Positions 39,746 through 49,316 of a stretch of 64,000 nt of DNA are shown piece after piece. The stretch covers positions 82,501 to 146,500 of the forward strand of contig NZ_CP024307.1 of the NCBI RefSeq assembly GCF_002944405.1, in the 5' to 3' direction. The notes below the pieces were generated by a model, which was given only the letters and a program-made list of their open reading frames with translations, did no database searches and was not told where the DNA came from. Position numbers and translations under genes: made by a program. The DNA comes from Sinorhizobium fredii. Its GTDB lineage: Bacteria > Pseudomonadota > Alphaproteobacteria > Rhizobiales > Rhizobiaceae. Each line of letters opens with the position of its first letter. Position 1 is the first letter of the stretch.

Positions 39746-40539
39746 CCGGCGCGGCTGAATTCCTGCGTGACAAACTCGGCGATCTGTCGCCGCGCCATGC
39801 CATCGTCCTCGGCTCGGGTCTCGGCTCGCTCGTCGAGGCGGTCAGCGCGCCGGTCCGCTTTTCCTATGCGGACATACCGGGCTTCCCGTTCAGCAGCGTC
39901 TCCGGCCATGCGGGCGAGCTCGTTATCGGCCGCCTCGGCGACGTTCCGGTCGCCATCCTGTCGGGCCGCGTTCACTATTACGAGCGCGGCGACGCCAATG
40001 CGATGCGTGCCCCGATCGAAACGCTGAAGCGGATCGGCGTCGAGAATCTGATCCTCACCAACTCGGCCGGATCGCTGCGCGAAGATATGCCGCCCGGCTC
40101 GGTGATGCGCATCGCCGATCATATCGCCTTTTCCGGCGCCAATCCGCTGATCGGCGTCGAGAGCGACGATCGCTTCGTCGGCATGACGAACGCTTATGAC
40201 GCGGCGCTCGCCGTTCAGATGGAAGAGGCCGCCGAGCGGCTCGGCATTCCGCTCGCCCGCGGCGTCTATATGTGGTTCTCCGGCCCGAGCTTCGAAACGC
40301 CGGCGGAAATCCGCATGGCCCGCGTTCTCGGCGCCGATGCGGTAGGCATGTCCACCGTGCCGGAGGTGATCCTCGCCCGGTTCTTCGGCATGAAGGTTGC
40401 GGCCGCGTCGGTCATCACCAACTACGGCGCCGGCATGACCGGTGCCGAGCTCAGCCACCACGAGACCAAGGAGATGGCGCCTTTCGGCGGCCAGCGGCTG
40501 GCGTCGATCCTCAAAGAGATGATTGCGAGCGAAGACTGA
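39742..40539 (+). CDS. punA: Purine-nucleoside phosphorylase (PunA family)
   Basis: A 265-residue enzyme that cleaves inosine and guanosine to base and ribose 1-phosphate. Motifs of the trimeric family are IVLGSGLG, SGRVHYYERGD and NSAGSLR, with SGPSFETPAEIRM near the active site. It overlaps cdd by four bases and ends one base before deoA, so the three are one unit. Rhizobial annotation sometimes calls it deoD. Confidence 0.93.
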   Translation: MTGAAEFLRDKLGDLSPRHAIVLGSGLGSLVEAVSAPVRFSYADIPGFPFSSVSGHAGELVIGRLGDVPVAILSGRVHYYERGDANAMRAPIETLKRIGVENLILTNSAGSLREDMPPGSVMRIADHIAFSGANPLIGVESDDRFVGMTNAYDAALAVQMEEAAERLGIPLARGVYMWFSGPSFETPAEIRMARVLGADAVGMSTVPEVILARFFGMKVAAASVITNYGAGMTGAELSHHETKEMAPFGGQRLASILKEMIASED

Positions 40540-40540
40540 T

Positions 40541-41884
40541 ATGGCCCCTCTTCCTCAGGAAGTGATCCGCAAGAAGAGGGATGGCGGTCGGCTCGAACCG
40601 GCGGAGATACGCGGCTTCATCGAGGGCGTCACCGATGGTTCCGTCTCGGAGGGGCAGGTTGCCGCCTTCGCCATGGCCACCTGGTTCTCGGGCATGAACC
40701 GCGACGAATGCGTGGCGCTGACGCTGGCAATGCGCGATTCCGGCGAGACCCTCGACTGGAGCGCGTTCGGCCGCCCCATCGTCGACAAGCATTCGACGGG
40801 CGGCGTCGGCGACAATGTCTCGTTGATGCTGGCGCCGATCGTCGCCGCCTGCGGCGCCGCCGTGCCGATGATTTCGGGGCGAGGGCTCGGCCACACCGGG
40901 GGTACGCTCGACAAGCTCGAATCGATCCCGGGCTATGACATCCAGCCGCCGCCCGAACTGTTTCGCCAGATCGTCGAGGAGGTCGGTTGCGCCATCATCG
41001 GCCAGACCGCCAATCTGGCGCCGGCCGACAAGCGCCTCTATGCGATCCGGGACGTGACGGCGACGGTCGACTCGGTGCCGCTGATCACTGCGTCGATCCT
41101 CTCCAAGAAGCTCGCCGCCGGCCTGCAATCGCTGGTGCTCGACGTCAAGGTCGGCAACGGGTCCTTCCTGACGGATCCCGGCGAAACCGAAATCTTGGCG
41201 CGTTCGCTCGTCGATGTTGCGAACGGGGCAGGGGTGCACACCTCGGCGCTGATCACCGACATGAACGAGCCGCTGGCGGATGCTGCCGGAAATGCGCTGG
41301 AAGTCGGGAACTGCCTTGCTTATCTGCGCGGCGAGAAGGCGGGTACCCGTCTCGATCAGGTGGTGATGGCTTTCGCGGCCGAAATGCTGGTCGCGGCGGG
41401 GATTTCGGCAGGCGAGGCCGAAGCTGAAGCCATGGCCCGCCGCGCCCTGCAGAGCGGCGCTGCAATGGAACGCTTCGCCCGCATGGTGCACGGCCTCGGC
41501 GGACCTGCCGATGTCGTCGATCGTCCCGACGCTTACCTTGAAAGGGCGCCGGCAATAATTCCAGTGCCCGCCAACCGCGACGGCTACCTTTCGGCGTGCG
41601 AGACCCGTGAGCTTGGGATGACGGTCATCGCGCTTGGCGGCGGGCGAACGCGCCCGGACGACCGGATCGATCATCGGGTCGGCCTTTCCGGCCTCAAACC
41701 GCTCGGGACAAAGGTCGAGAGGGGCGAGCCGATCGCCTTCGTACACGCCGCCGACCGGCAGCGGGCGGAAGGGGTGAGAGACAGGGTTGCCGGGCTCTAT
41801 GTGATCGCCGACGAGCCGCCTCAACCGAGCCCGGTCATCCTCTCTTATTTGACGAGCTGGAGCGCACCGTCCTCGACACGATAG
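40541..41884 (+). CDS. deoA: Thymidine phosphorylase
   Basis: A 447-residue enzyme that splits thymidine and deoxyuridine to base and deoxyribose 1-phosphate. Motifs are the KHSTGGVGD phosphate loop, GRGLGHTGGTLDKLES signature and KLAAGLQSLVLDVKVGNG. The start ATG 40541 is one base after the punA stop. Its 3' end overlaps the convergent protease gene by 40 bases, where both frames remain open to their stops. Confidence 0.96.
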   Translation: MAPLPQEVIRKKRDGGRLEPAEIRGFIEGVTDGSVSEGQVAAFAMATWFSGMNRDECVALTLAMRDSGETLDWSAFGRPIVDKHSTGGVGDNVSLMLAPIVAACGAAVPMISGRGLGHTGGTLDKLESIPGYDIQPPPELFRQIVEEVGCAIIGQTANLAPADKRLYAIRDVTATVDSVPLITASILSKKLAAGLQSLVLDVKVGNGSFLTDPGETEILARSLVDVANGAGVHTSALITDMNEPLADAAGNALEVGNCLAYLRGEKAGTRLDQVVMAFAAEMLVAAGISAGEAEAEAMARRALQSGAAMERFARMVHGLGGPADVVDRPDAYLERAPAIIPVPANRDGYLSACETRELGMTVIALGGGRTRPDDRIDHRVGLSGLKPLGTKVERGEPIAFVHAADRQRAEGVRDRVAGLYVIADEPPQPSPVILSYLTSWSAPSSTR

Positions 41885-42369
41885 GACGATAGCCGGTTGA
41901 GGAAGGACATGCCGACGAGCATGCCCGAAAGCGCCTTGTCCGGAAGAACCATGGCCTCGACGTTCCGGAGCGAAATGCCGCCGATCTCGACGCGATCGAG
42001 GCTGACCGAGGCCGCTTCGACGATGCCGTTCGCCGTCTGCGCCCGCGCATCGAAGGAGAGGCTGCCGACGGCGATGCCGAACCGCCGGGCCAGGGAAGCA
42101 TTGATGGCGATCGTGCTTGCGCCGGTGTCGACCAGCCCCTGTTCGGGCCGTCCGTTGATCCGGAACGTGCCGACGAAATGGCCGGAGCGGTCCGCTTCGA
42201 GTACGACGGCCTTGCCGCCCGAATAGTTGGCGCCAGCCGGCGTGGCGCTTGCAGCCGTTTGCTGCGGCGACGCGGACTCCTGGCGATCGAGATAATTGGA
42301 GACGAGGTCAGGGACGACGAGGGCGAGGGCGGCAAGTCCGCCGGCAAAGGCAATGAGACGTGTCAGCAT
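41845..42369 (-). CDS. Membrane-anchored retropepsin-like aspartic protease
   Basis: A 174-residue protein of the clan AA TIGR02281 type. One N-terminal transmembrane segment (about 3-20) anchors a periplasmic domain with the active-site motif GLVDTGAST and the flap-like FNRL/GMSFLNRL region. The family acts as a homodimer with one DTG per subunit. ATG 42369 is preferred. Substrate unknown. It runs convergently into deoA. Confidence 0.88.
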   Translation of the reverse strand: MLTRLIAFAGGLAALALVVPDLVSNYLDRQESASPQQTAASATPAGANYSGGKAVVLEADRSGHFVGTFRINGRPEQGLVDTGASTIAINASLARRFGIAVGSLSFDARAQTANGIVEAASVSLDRVEIGGISLRNVEAMVLPDKALSGMLVGMSFLNRLSSYRVEDGALQLVK

Positions 42370-42498
42370 TCTCGGCTCCGGATATCGGCTGGCGCTTTTC
42401 GCCAATTTCAGCGGAGCATCGCTAACGTTACGCAAAAAATCCGCCGGAAAATCCGGCGGCCTCTCGTTTCTTCATCGTCTGGTTAAGAAAGGACGAAG

Positions 42499-43128
42499 CT
42501 ATTTGGTGCCGTACATGCGGTCGCCGGCGTCGCCGAGGCCCGGCATGATATAGCCTTTTTCGTTCAGGTGGCTGTCGATCGAGGCGGTGAAGATCGGCAC
42601 GTCCGGGTGCGCCCCCTGGAAATTGCGGATGCCTTCGGGTGCGGCAAGCAGGCAGAGGAAGCGGATATTCCTGGCGCCCCGCTGCTTCAGCTTGTCGATT
42701 GCCGCAATCGAGGAATTGCCGGTCGCAAGCATCGGGTCGACGACGATGATCAGTCGCTCCGAGAGGTTCTCCGGCGCCTTGAAGTAATACTCGACCGGCT
42801 GCAGCGTTTCATGGTCGCGATAGACGCCGATATGCGAGACGCGGGCGGACGGCACCAGTTCGAGCATGCCCTCGAGCAGCCCGTTGCCGGCGCGCAGGAT
42901 CGAGGCGAAGACGAGCTTCTTGCCCTCGAGAATGGGGGAGTCCATCTCCTCGAGCGGCGTTTCGATCCGCTCGATGGTCAGTTCCAGATCCCGCGTCACC
43001 TCGTAGCAGAGCAGCGTCGAGATCTCGCGCAGCAGCCGGCGGAATCCTGCGGTCGACGTCTCCTTCTTGCGCATGATGGTCAGCTTGTGCTGCACCAGCG
43101 GATGATCGATCACTGTCACGCCGTCCAT
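42499..43128 (-). CDS. upp: Uracil phosphoribosyltransferase
   Basis: A 209-residue enzyme making UMP from uracil and PRPP, the usual length when ATG 43128 is used (GAAGGTG lies upstream; a start at 43173 would add 15 residues). The PRPP-binding motif is [12 protein letters not shown] and the C-terminal [17 protein letters not shown] is diagnostic. It is the last gene in the leftward deoB-add-upp order. Confidence 0.96.
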   Translation of the reverse strand: MDGVTVIDHPLVQHKLTIMRKKETSTAGFRRLLREISTLLCYEVTRDLELTIERIETPLEEMDSPILEGKKLVFASILRAGNGLLEGMLELVPSARVSHIGVYRDHETLQPVEYYFKAPENLSERLIIVVDPMLATGNSSIAAIDKLKQRGARNIRFLCLLAAPEGIRNFQGAHPDVPIFTASIDSHLNEKGYIMPGLGDAGDRMYGTK

Positions 43129-43225
43129 GGCTTCACCTTCCCCGAGAATTGGCATATCCGCCTTCTTTTCCATGGAATGAGCGGACGCTGCAAGGGTGTT
43201 GGCGTGCTTCCGGCGAATATCGCGG

Positions 43226-44200
43226 CTACATATGCAGTGCCTTGAGCAGCCTCTCTCTCGTCGGCTCGTCCACGAAGGCGGCTTCGATCGCGGTTCTCGT
43301 CATCCGGTCGATCTCGCTGTCGCCAAAGCCCATCACATGCGCGGCGATCTCATATTCCTGGGCAAGCGAGGTGTGGAAGAAGGGCGGATCGTCGGAGTTG
43401 AGCGTGACGCGGACGCCCGCCTCGTAAAGCGGCCTGAGCGGGTGCGAGAAGAAATCCGGGAACACTTGCAGCGAAATGTTGGAACCCGGGCAGACCTCGA
43501 GCACCACGCCCTCCTCGGCAAGTCGCTTGACGAGATCCGCGTCCTCGATCGCCCGGACGCCGTGGCTGATGCGCGAGGGGCGCACATGGTCCAGCGCGTC
43601 GCGGACGCTGAACGCGCCGGAAAGTTCGCCGGCATGGATGGTCAGGCCGAGACCGGCGTCGCGGACCACGTCGAAGGCGCGGGAAAACTCGGCGACGCTG
43701 TGCAGCCGCTCCTCGCCCGCCAGGTTGAAGCCGGTCACCAGCGGGTGGCGGCGCATGGCCGCATACTCGGCGGTCCGGACGACCGATTCCGGCCCGAGAT
43801 GGCGGATGCCGGTGATCAGCATGCGCGACTCGATCCCCCTCTTCGCCCTGGCCGCCTCCATGCCGGCCGCAAGCCCCTCGAGATAGGCGTCGGCTCCGAG
43901 CCCGATCGTGTTGCCGTGGTCCGGCGAAACGATGATTTCGCTATAGATCGTTCCCGCCTCGGCGAGTTCGGTGAGATAGGTCTCCGCGAGCAACGCATAG
44001 TCGCCCTCGGTGCGGAACAGCGAGGCGACCGCGTCGTAGCATTTCACGAAGCTGGTGAAATCCTCCCAGACATAGGCTCCCTCGCGGATGATGGCGCTCG
44101 TGTCGACGCCGTATTTGCCCGCCTGCCGCAGCGCCAGTTCCGGCGGCGTGGCGCCTTCTATGTGGCAATGCAGCTCGGCTTTTTTCAGATGTGCGGTCAA
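43226..44200 (-). CDS. add: Adenosine deaminase
   Basis: A 324-residue zinc enzyme turning adenosine into inosine. Metal and catalytic motifs are HCHIEG (11-16), HAGE, SHGVRA and SDDPPFF. It overlaps the deoB stop by four bases. Inosine made here is a substrate of PunA. Some members of this family act on adenine, but the HCHIEGA context and salvage neighbours fit adenosine. Confidence 0.93.
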   Translation of the reverse strand: MTAHLKKAELHCHIEGATPPELALRQAGKYGVDTSAIIREGAYVWEDFTSFVKCYDAVASLFRTEGDYALLAETYLTELAEAGTIYSEIIVSPDHGNTIGLGADAYLEGLAAGMEAARAKRGIESRMLITGIRHLGPESVVRTAEYAAMRRHPLVTGFNLAGEERLHSVAEFSRAFDVVRDAGLGLTIHAGELSGAFSVRDALDHVRPSRISHGVRAIEDADLVKRLAEEGVVLEVCPGSNISLQVFPDFFSHPLRPLYEAGVRVTLNSDDPPFFHTSLAQEYEIAAHVMGFGDSEIDRMTRTAIEAAFVDEPTRERLLKALHM

Positions 44201-45417
44201 AGAAGGCTTCTCCCATATGGACCCGGCGCGATGCCGAGATGTCGGGCGACGGTCTCGCCGATATGGGCAAAACTGTTCGCAACGCCGAACGATCGGCTCC
44301 TGAGCGACGGACCGAACATCAGCACCGGCACGCGCTCGCGCGTATGGTCGGTGCCGCGCCAGGTGGGGTCGCAGCCGTGGTCGGCGGTGAGGATCACCAT
44401 GTCGCCGGGCCGGAGCCGCCGGTCGAGATCGGGCAGCCGGGCATCGAAGGCTTCGAGCGCCGCCGCATAGCCAGGGACATCGCGTCGGTGGCCGTAAAGC
44501 ATGTCGAAGTCGACGAAATTGGTGAAGACGAGATCGCCCTCTTCCGCCTCTTCGAGCGCCGCGAGGCTCGCGTCGAAGAGCGCCATGTTGCCGTTCGCCT
44601 TGGTGAGCTTCGTCACGCCCTGATGCGCGAAGATGTCGCCGATCTTGCCGATGGCGTGCACCTGGCGCCCGGCATCCTCGAGCCGGTCAAGGATCGTCGG
44701 CTCCGGCGGCAGGACGGAATAGTCGCGGCGATTGCCGGTTCGGGTGAAATTGCGGGGACTGTCGCCGACGAAGGGACGGGCGATGACGCGGCCGATATTG
44801 TAGTCGTCGACGAGCCGGCGAACGACCTGGCAGAGCTCCAGGAGCCGCTCGAGCCCGAAGCTCCGCTCGTGCGCCCCGATCTGGAAGACCGAGTCGGACG
44901 AAGTGTAGCAGATCGGCTTTCCGCTTCGCATATGCTCCTCGCCGTGGCGGGCGATGATATCGGTGCCGGAGGCATGGCAATTGCCGAGAATGCCGGGAAC
45001 GTCGCCTTCGCGGCAGATCGCCTCGACGAGTTCCGGCGGAAACGCATCGCCCTCGGATGGAAAATAGCCCCAGTCGAACCTCACCGGCGTGCCGGCGATC
45101 TCCCAATGGCCCGACGGCGTGTCCTTGCCGCGCGAAACCTCGCTGGCGGCGCCGTAGACGCCGTAGACGCGCTCCGGCAGCGGCATACCGGCAGGAACCC
45201 GTCCGGTCGCCAGCCGCGCCGCATGGATCAGCCCGAGCGCCGACATGTTGGGGAGGTGCAGGGGACCCTCGCGCAAGCCGGCGCGGTCTCCGGCGCCGGC
45301 CGCGCAGAACTCGGCGATGTGGCCGAGCGTGTCGGCACCGAGATCGCCGAATGCCTCGGCGTCCGGGGCACCGCCGATGCCGAAGGAATCGAGCACGAAG
45401 AGAAAGGCACGCGCCAT
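44197..45417 (-). CDS. deoB: Phosphopentomutase
   Basis: A 406-residue enzyme of the alkaline phosphatase fold that interconverts (deoxy)ribose 1- and 5-phosphates. Metal-site motifs are [26 protein letters not shown] (with the phosphorylated Thr) and [21 protein letters not shown]. It takes the products of PunA and DeoA. It heads the deoB-add-upp run. Confidence 0.96.
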   Translation of the reverse strand: MARAFLFVLDSFGIGGAPDAEAFGDLGADTLGHIAEFCAAGAGDRAGLREGPLHLPNMSALGLIHAARLATGRVPAGMPLPERVYGVYGAASEVSRGKDTPSGHWEIAGTPVRFDWGYFPSEGDAFPPELVEAICREGDVPGILGNCHASGTDIIARHGEEHMRSGKPICYTSSDSVFQIGAHERSFGLERLLELCQVVRRLVDDYNIGRVIARPFVGDSPRNFTRTGNRRDYSVLPPEPTILDRLEDAGRQVHAIGKIGDIFAHQGVTKLTKANGNMALFDASLAALEEAEEGDLVFTNFVDFDMLYGHRRDVPGYAAALEAFDARLPDLDRRLRPGDMVILTADHGCDPTWRGTDHTRERVPVLMFGPSLRSRSFGVANSFAHIGETVARHLGIAPGPYGRSLL

Positions 45418-45542
45418 TGAACACCCGCTGGACCGGAGCGCGGGCGCGGTCCGGTGCTATTGACGAGCGCGGGAGCGATCCCGCGCAATTTCGCAGGAAT
45501 AGCGCGGCGCCAAATTCAATGCAATTGAGCGGGAGGAGTGAC

Positions 45543-46118
45543 TCAGCAGTCGGTGCATTCGATCTTCGTGCCGGAGCGCTGGCGGTAATAGGAGGTCTTG
45601 GAGAGATCGATCGTGCTCACGTTGCTCGAAAGATCTTGGGAAAAGAGCATCAGTTCGTGCGGGACGACGAGTTCGGTGCGCACCACGAAGGCGTTTACAG
45701 CCTCGAGATCGGAGGGAACCGTGGTCGTGGAATTCGCCGGATAAGGCGTGCCGCCGTCCTGGTCGCGCGACCAGAGAACGGTGCCGGTCGTGGTGCCGTT
45801 AACCTGTATGCCGGTGATCTTCAGCGTGTAGTCCGTTCCGGCATAGGGGGCCAGGACGCTCTCCGCGACATTGTTCATGCTATCCAGGAAGTCCGTATCG
45901 ACGCTCGACCCCTGGCTGACCAGATCGGCGACGGTGCTCGAGGCGCGGGCGACCTTGCGCACCACGTTCAGTCCGACCGAAAGCTCGAAAGCGCCGATAT
46001 AGGCCATGATCAACAGCGGCGCGACGAGGGCGAACTCGACGCCGCCGACGCCGCGACGGTCGTGCGACAGACGCGACAGGATACGCCGGGCGGAGGTCAT
46101 TCCATGCGAGCGTTCCAT
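45543..46118 (-). CDS. TadE/TadG-like pseudopilin 1
   Basis: A 191-residue protein with an N-terminal prepilin-like hydrophobic segment (RGVGGVEFALVAPLLIMAYIGAFELS, residues about 22-46, given here as a region) and a beta-rich periplasmic tail ending in a CTDC pair. This is the TadE/TadG pattern of Flp pilus loci. It follows the other pseudopilin by seven bases. Confidence 0.85.
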   Translation of the reverse strand: MERSHGMTSARRILSRLSHDRRGVGGVEFALVAPLLIMAYIGAFELSVGLNVVRKVARASSTVADLVSQGSSVDTDFLDSMNNVAESVLAPYAGTDYTLKITGIQVNGTTTGTVLWSRDQDGGTPYPANSTTTVPSDLEAVNAFVVRTELVVPHELMLFSQDLSSNVSTIDLSKTSYYRQRSGTKIECTDC

Positions 46119-46125
46119 GGCGTCC

Positions 46126-46731
46126 TCAATAGTCTTCGTTGCGGAATGTTGCGGTCGCGACCATCAAATAGTCGTCCGGCATGCTGCTGCCCGCCGACCG
46201 CAAGTTGGTGACATAGGGCCGCACGAGATCGGTGATCACCTGCCAGCGGTAATAGGCGCGCACCATCGTGTATTCCTTGCCGCCGCCCGGCGCGAACTGG
46301 AAGCCGCTGGTGTCGAGATCGGAGGAATCGCCCGACCCGACCCGCGGCACCGCCGCCGGAAACTGCGACGGATCGGCGACTTGGCGAACATCCAGGTAGA
46401 GCTTTTCCGGCTCGTCGACCTCCGTCGCGGAGCAGGTCAGGAGGATGGCGATCTCGTCGCAGAAGGCTTGGCGGAACTCTGATTCGCCCATCTCCTGAGT
46501 GATCTCGCCAGTGCGGATCTTGCGTGCCAAGGTGTCGGTCGCATTGGCGAGCAGCTGCTCGCCGGCAAAGGCCACGAAGGTCTCTATCGAGGCGAAGACG
46601 ACGATGAAAAAGGGCAAGGCGAGGATCGCGAACTCGATCGCCGTGCCGCCCCTTTTATCTCCGAGCAGGCGGCGAAAGAGGGGGCGCGGTGCGCGCCGGT
46701 TCGCCGTGGATGCTTTCACTTTTATCGACAT
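46126..46731 (-). CDS. TadE/TadG-like pseudopilin 2
   Basis: A 201-residue protein with a prepilin-type segment (GGTAIEFAILALPFFIVV, residues about 28-45) preceded by a basic stretch RRLLGDKR, and two Cys later (AFCDEIAILLTC) likely to form a disulfide. It is the first gene of the two-gene pseudopilin unit, oriented away from pilA, and would be processed by CpaA. Confidence 0.86.
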   Translation of the reverse strand: MSIKVKASTANRRAPRPLFRRLLGDKRGGTAIEFAILALPFFIVVFASIETFVAFAGEQLLANATDTLARKIRTGEITQEMGESEFRQAFCDEIAILLTCSATEVDEPEKLYLDVRQVADPSQFPAAVPRVGSGDSSDLDTSGFQFAPGGGKEYTMVRAYYRWQVITDLVRPYVTNLRSAGSSMPDDYLMVATATFRNEDY

Positions 46732-46887
46732 TGCGCCGTTCCGTCATGTCACGTCGTGAGCGAGATTCGGGAAGGGCATGCGAATTCGCCTGCACCTCCG
46801 CCTCATGCAATTGTCGATAGAATAAGCTGAGACTGTTGAAGAATCGTTTTCCAAGACCCGAAGAATTTTAGTGGTCTTGGAGAGGCC

Positions 46888-47313
46888 TCAGTTGCTGCTC
46901 GACGTCGTTGCCTTGCGCTCGGCGTGGCGCTCGCAGTTCGGCGAGCAGGAGAAGACGGTACGGGTGGTCTGCTTGTAGACGCGCACGGTGTTGCCTTCGT
47001 CGATCGACACGAGGATGCGCTCGTCGACAATGGCATTGCCGTCCTGGTCGAGGATGACGAGGTTCGTGGTGCCGAAATTGCGGCCCGTCAGGACGATCGT
47101 CTTCGAATCCGCCACCGTCGCGTCGGCGACGTCCGAATTGCCGATGATCACCTTGCTCACCGGCCGATCGAGCTTCAGCACGCGCGCGTGGTCCATATAG
47201 ACGCGCATCATCTGCTCCGCCGCCTGCGTTGCCTCGGCAACAAAGAAACCGAAAAGCGCGGTTGCGAGGAAGGCAAGGGTGGCGACCTGCTTGGTCGCGA
47301 AGTGCGTGTTCAT
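46888..47313 (-). CDS. Short CpaC-like pilus N-domain protein
   Basis: A 141-residue exported protein. Signal peptide to about residue 31 (TQAAEQ), then a domain matching the N-terminal domain of pilus secretins (AKVLKLDRPVSKVIIGNSDVADAT region, VLTGRNFGTTNLVILDQDG). It lacks the secretin pore domain. A C-terminal CSPNCE pair follows. It lies divergent from pilA and resembles the first third of CpaC at 49317, so it is probably an accessory of the pilus channel. Confidence 0.85.
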   Translation of the reverse strand: MNTHFATKQVATLAFLATALFGFFVAEATQAAEQMMRVYMDHARVLKLDRPVSKVIIGNSDVADATVADSKTIVLTGRNFGTTNLVILDQDGNAIVDERILVSIDEGNTVRVYKQTTRTVFSCSPNCERHAERKATTSSSN

Positions 47314-47564
47314 GATGCGTCCCGGTGGCGAATGGCTACTCGCATTCTGGCGTGTTTTGGTGAATGAAAGGTTACATTAGTATTGCGCAATCAACCGGAT
47401 CCCTTTCCGGAACATCCACCCAAGAAACAGCGGTTGCGCTTTTACTTCACACTAACCGGTTTCCTTAAGCCCGTGGCAATTCGGCCCCGCTAATTTCAGG
47501 GTATCCGATCAACGGCAAACAGTTGGCGGACGTGCTGACAACAACGTGAAGTAGGAGAACCTCC

Positions 47565-47747
47565 ATGAAGACCATTTTCGCCCGCCTGATGAAGGACGAG
47601 TCCGGTGCAACGGCCATCGAGTACGGCCTGATCGCAGCTCTGATCTCTGTTGCACTCATCACCGGCGCAACGCAGCTTGGTGATCAGCTCGACCTGTTGT
47701 TCACGGGCCTTAAGGATGAGATGAAGACCGCCCAAGAAGGCATGTAA
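47565..47747 (+). CDS. pilA: Flp/PilA-type pilin
   Basis: A 60-residue prepilin. The leader ends at Gly14 (MKDESG), followed by mature ATAIEY with Glu at mature position 5 (Glu19), then a hydrophobic helix GLIAALISVALITGA and a short charged tail. The mature pilin is 46 residues. It is well preceded by AGGAG. A strong terminator follows (47775-47807), separating it from cpaA. Confidence 0.96.
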   Translation: MKTIFARLMKDESGATAIEYGLIAALISVALITGATQLGDQLDLLFTGLKDEMKTAQEGM

Positions 47748-47774
47748 TTGGGCTCCAGCTTAGCAAAGAACGTA

Positions 47775-47807
47775 GAGAGCCGTTTCCTTCGAAACGGCTC
47801 TCTTTTT
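47775..47807 (+). terminator. Strong terminator between pilA and cpaA
   Basis: A perfect 12-bp stem (GAGAGCCGTTTC, 47775-47786, and GAAACGGCTCTC, 47791-47802) with a CTTC loop is followed by five T. It would make most transcripts stop after pilA, leaving less mRNA for the machinery genes. Confidence 0.93.
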
Positions 47808-47848
47808 CGACCGTAGGTTGTCTCTATCGTGCAGCTTAGGGGGACGGC

Positions 47849-48361
47849 ATGACAATTGCGTGCATTCTGGTCATTCTTCCGTTCTGTCTCGCGCTGGCAG
47901 CGTTCTCGGACCTGTTGACGATGACGATCCCGAACCGGGTGTCGGCAATCCTGCTTGGCGCATTTTTCCTCGTCGCGCCGTTCGCAGGTCTCGACCTGGG
48001 TCAGATCGGGTTCCATATGGCGGCGGCTGTCCTCGTCTTTGCCGTCTGCTTCTGCCTTTTTGCGGTCAACATCATGGGCGGCGGCGACGCCAAGCTCCTG
48101 ACTGCCGGCGCCATCTGGTTCGGCCTCGATGCATCGCTCGTCGCCTTTCTGGCGTATGTTTCGATTTTCGGCGGGTTGCTAACTATTGCGGTACTTCTCC
48201 TGCGGAGACAGGAGAACGCGATCCTGGCGAGCGGCATTCCGGTACCGCAGCTGCTACTGACGGCAAAAAAGATACCCTACGGCATCGCGATTGCGCTCGG
48301 CGGCTTTGCCGCCTATCCCTCGTCGCCGCTGATGGAAGCCGTGTTCGCTCAGCTTGGGTGA
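47849..48361 (+). CDS. cpaA: Prepilin peptidase CpaA
   Basis: A 170-residue membrane protease of the short type IV/Flp class, with about five transmembrane segments. The GGGDAKLL motif (active-site Asp) and the earlier Asp in FSDLLTMTIPN are present. It removes the leader from pilA and the pseudopilins. Confidence 0.93.
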   Translation: MTIACILVILPFCLALAAFSDLLTMTIPNRVSAILLGAFFLVAPFAGLDLGQIGFHMAAAVLVFAVCFCLFAVNIMGGGDAKLLTAGAIWFGLDASLVAFLAYVSIFGGLLTIAVLLLRRQENAILASGIPVPQLLLTAKKIPYGIAIALGGFAAYPSSPLMEAVFAQLG

Positions 48362-48396
48362 CAACGGCATAGCCACAAAACGCGGGTTACGTCTCG

Positions 48397-48431
48397 TTAA
48401 CCGCGTTCATAAGCGATCCGTTAACTATAAT
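48397..48431 (+). promoter_or_regulatory. Promoter-like region upstream of cpaB
   Basis: TATAAT (48426-48431) is a good -10. TTAACC (48397-48402) and TTAACT (48421-48426) are CtrA-like half sites 24 bases apart. The -35 itself is weak (GCGTTC), as in regulator-dependent promoters. CtrA controls pilus genes in related bacteria, but the exact TTAA-N7-TTAA pattern is not met. Confidence 0.4.
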
Positions 48432-48485
48432 TACACCATTTCCTGATCAATCTGGCCCCGGGGATTTTCAGGGGCTTGGACGATC

Positions 48486-49298
48486 ATGAAACCGGTGCGC
48501 ATCATCATCCTGGCGGTGGCCGTGGGGTCCGCGGCAATGGCCGGGCTATTGGCGATGAAGGTCACCCGTGCTCCGGCGCAGCGGGCGGCCGAGCCGCTCG
48601 TCGAGCAGGCGCCGAGCATCAATGTGCTCGTCGCCAGCAAGAGCCTGCCGGTGGGCTCGCGGCTCGGCGGCGATTCGATCCACTGGATGGCCTGGCCGAA
48701 GGACGGCGTCGCCGACGGGATGATCACTGAGGAAAACCGCCCGGCTGCAATCGACGATCTTTCCGGTGCGGTCGTCCGCCTGCCGCTCTTCGACGGCGAG
48801 CCCGTCCGCCAGGAAAAGATCGCCGACCCATCCAACCGCATCATGTCGTCGCTGCTGCCGGCCGGAAAGCGGGCCGTCGCCACGGAAATCACCGTTGCAA
48901 CCGGCGCCGGCGGGTTCATCCTGCCCAATGACCGCGTCGACGTGATTATGGTGCGCAAGTCCGACGGCGACGTCTATCTGACCGAAACCGTGCTCAGCAA
49001 TGTCCGGGTGCTGGCGATCGACCAGCAGGTCGAAGAGAAGGATGACGGCTCGAAATCCGTCATCGGTACGACGGCGACGCTTGAGCTCACGCCAGACCAG
49101 TCGAAAGTGATGACGGTCGCGCAGCAGATGGCCGAGCGCATCTCCCTGGCGCTGCGCAGCGTCGCGGATGCGCAGGAAGCCGATACCGGGGCGGCCGACT
49201 ATCTCTTGAGCGGCGACGGCCAGCCGAGCATTCAGGTCATCAAATCCGGCTCCATCGTCAAGAGCGATGAAACCACCACCACGCAGAACCAGCAGTAA
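48486..49298 (+). CDS. cpaB: Pilus assembly protein CpaB
   Basis: A 270-residue periplasmic protein with an N-terminal anchor (about 2-25) and an SAF-type fold: LVASKSLPVGSRLGGDSIHW, then LPAGKRAVATEITVATGAGGFILPNDRVDVIM. It is the RcpC/CpaB family that joins the secretin to the inner machinery. Confidence 0.93.
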   Translation: MKPVRIIILAVAVGSAAMAGLLAMKVTRAPAQRAAEPLVEQAPSINVLVASKSLPVGSRLGGDSIHWMAWPKDGVADGMITEENRPAAIDDLSGAVVRLPLFDGEPVRQEKIADPSNRIMSSLLPAGKRAVATEITVATGAGGFILPNDRVDVIMVRKSDGDVYLTETVLSNVRVLAIDQQVEEKDDGSKSVIGTTATLELTPDQSKVMTVAQQMAERISLALRSVADAQEADTGAADYLLSGDGQPSIQVIKSGSIVKSDETTTTQNQQ

Positions 49299-49316
49299 GA
49301 TCGGACGGGGCGCAAC

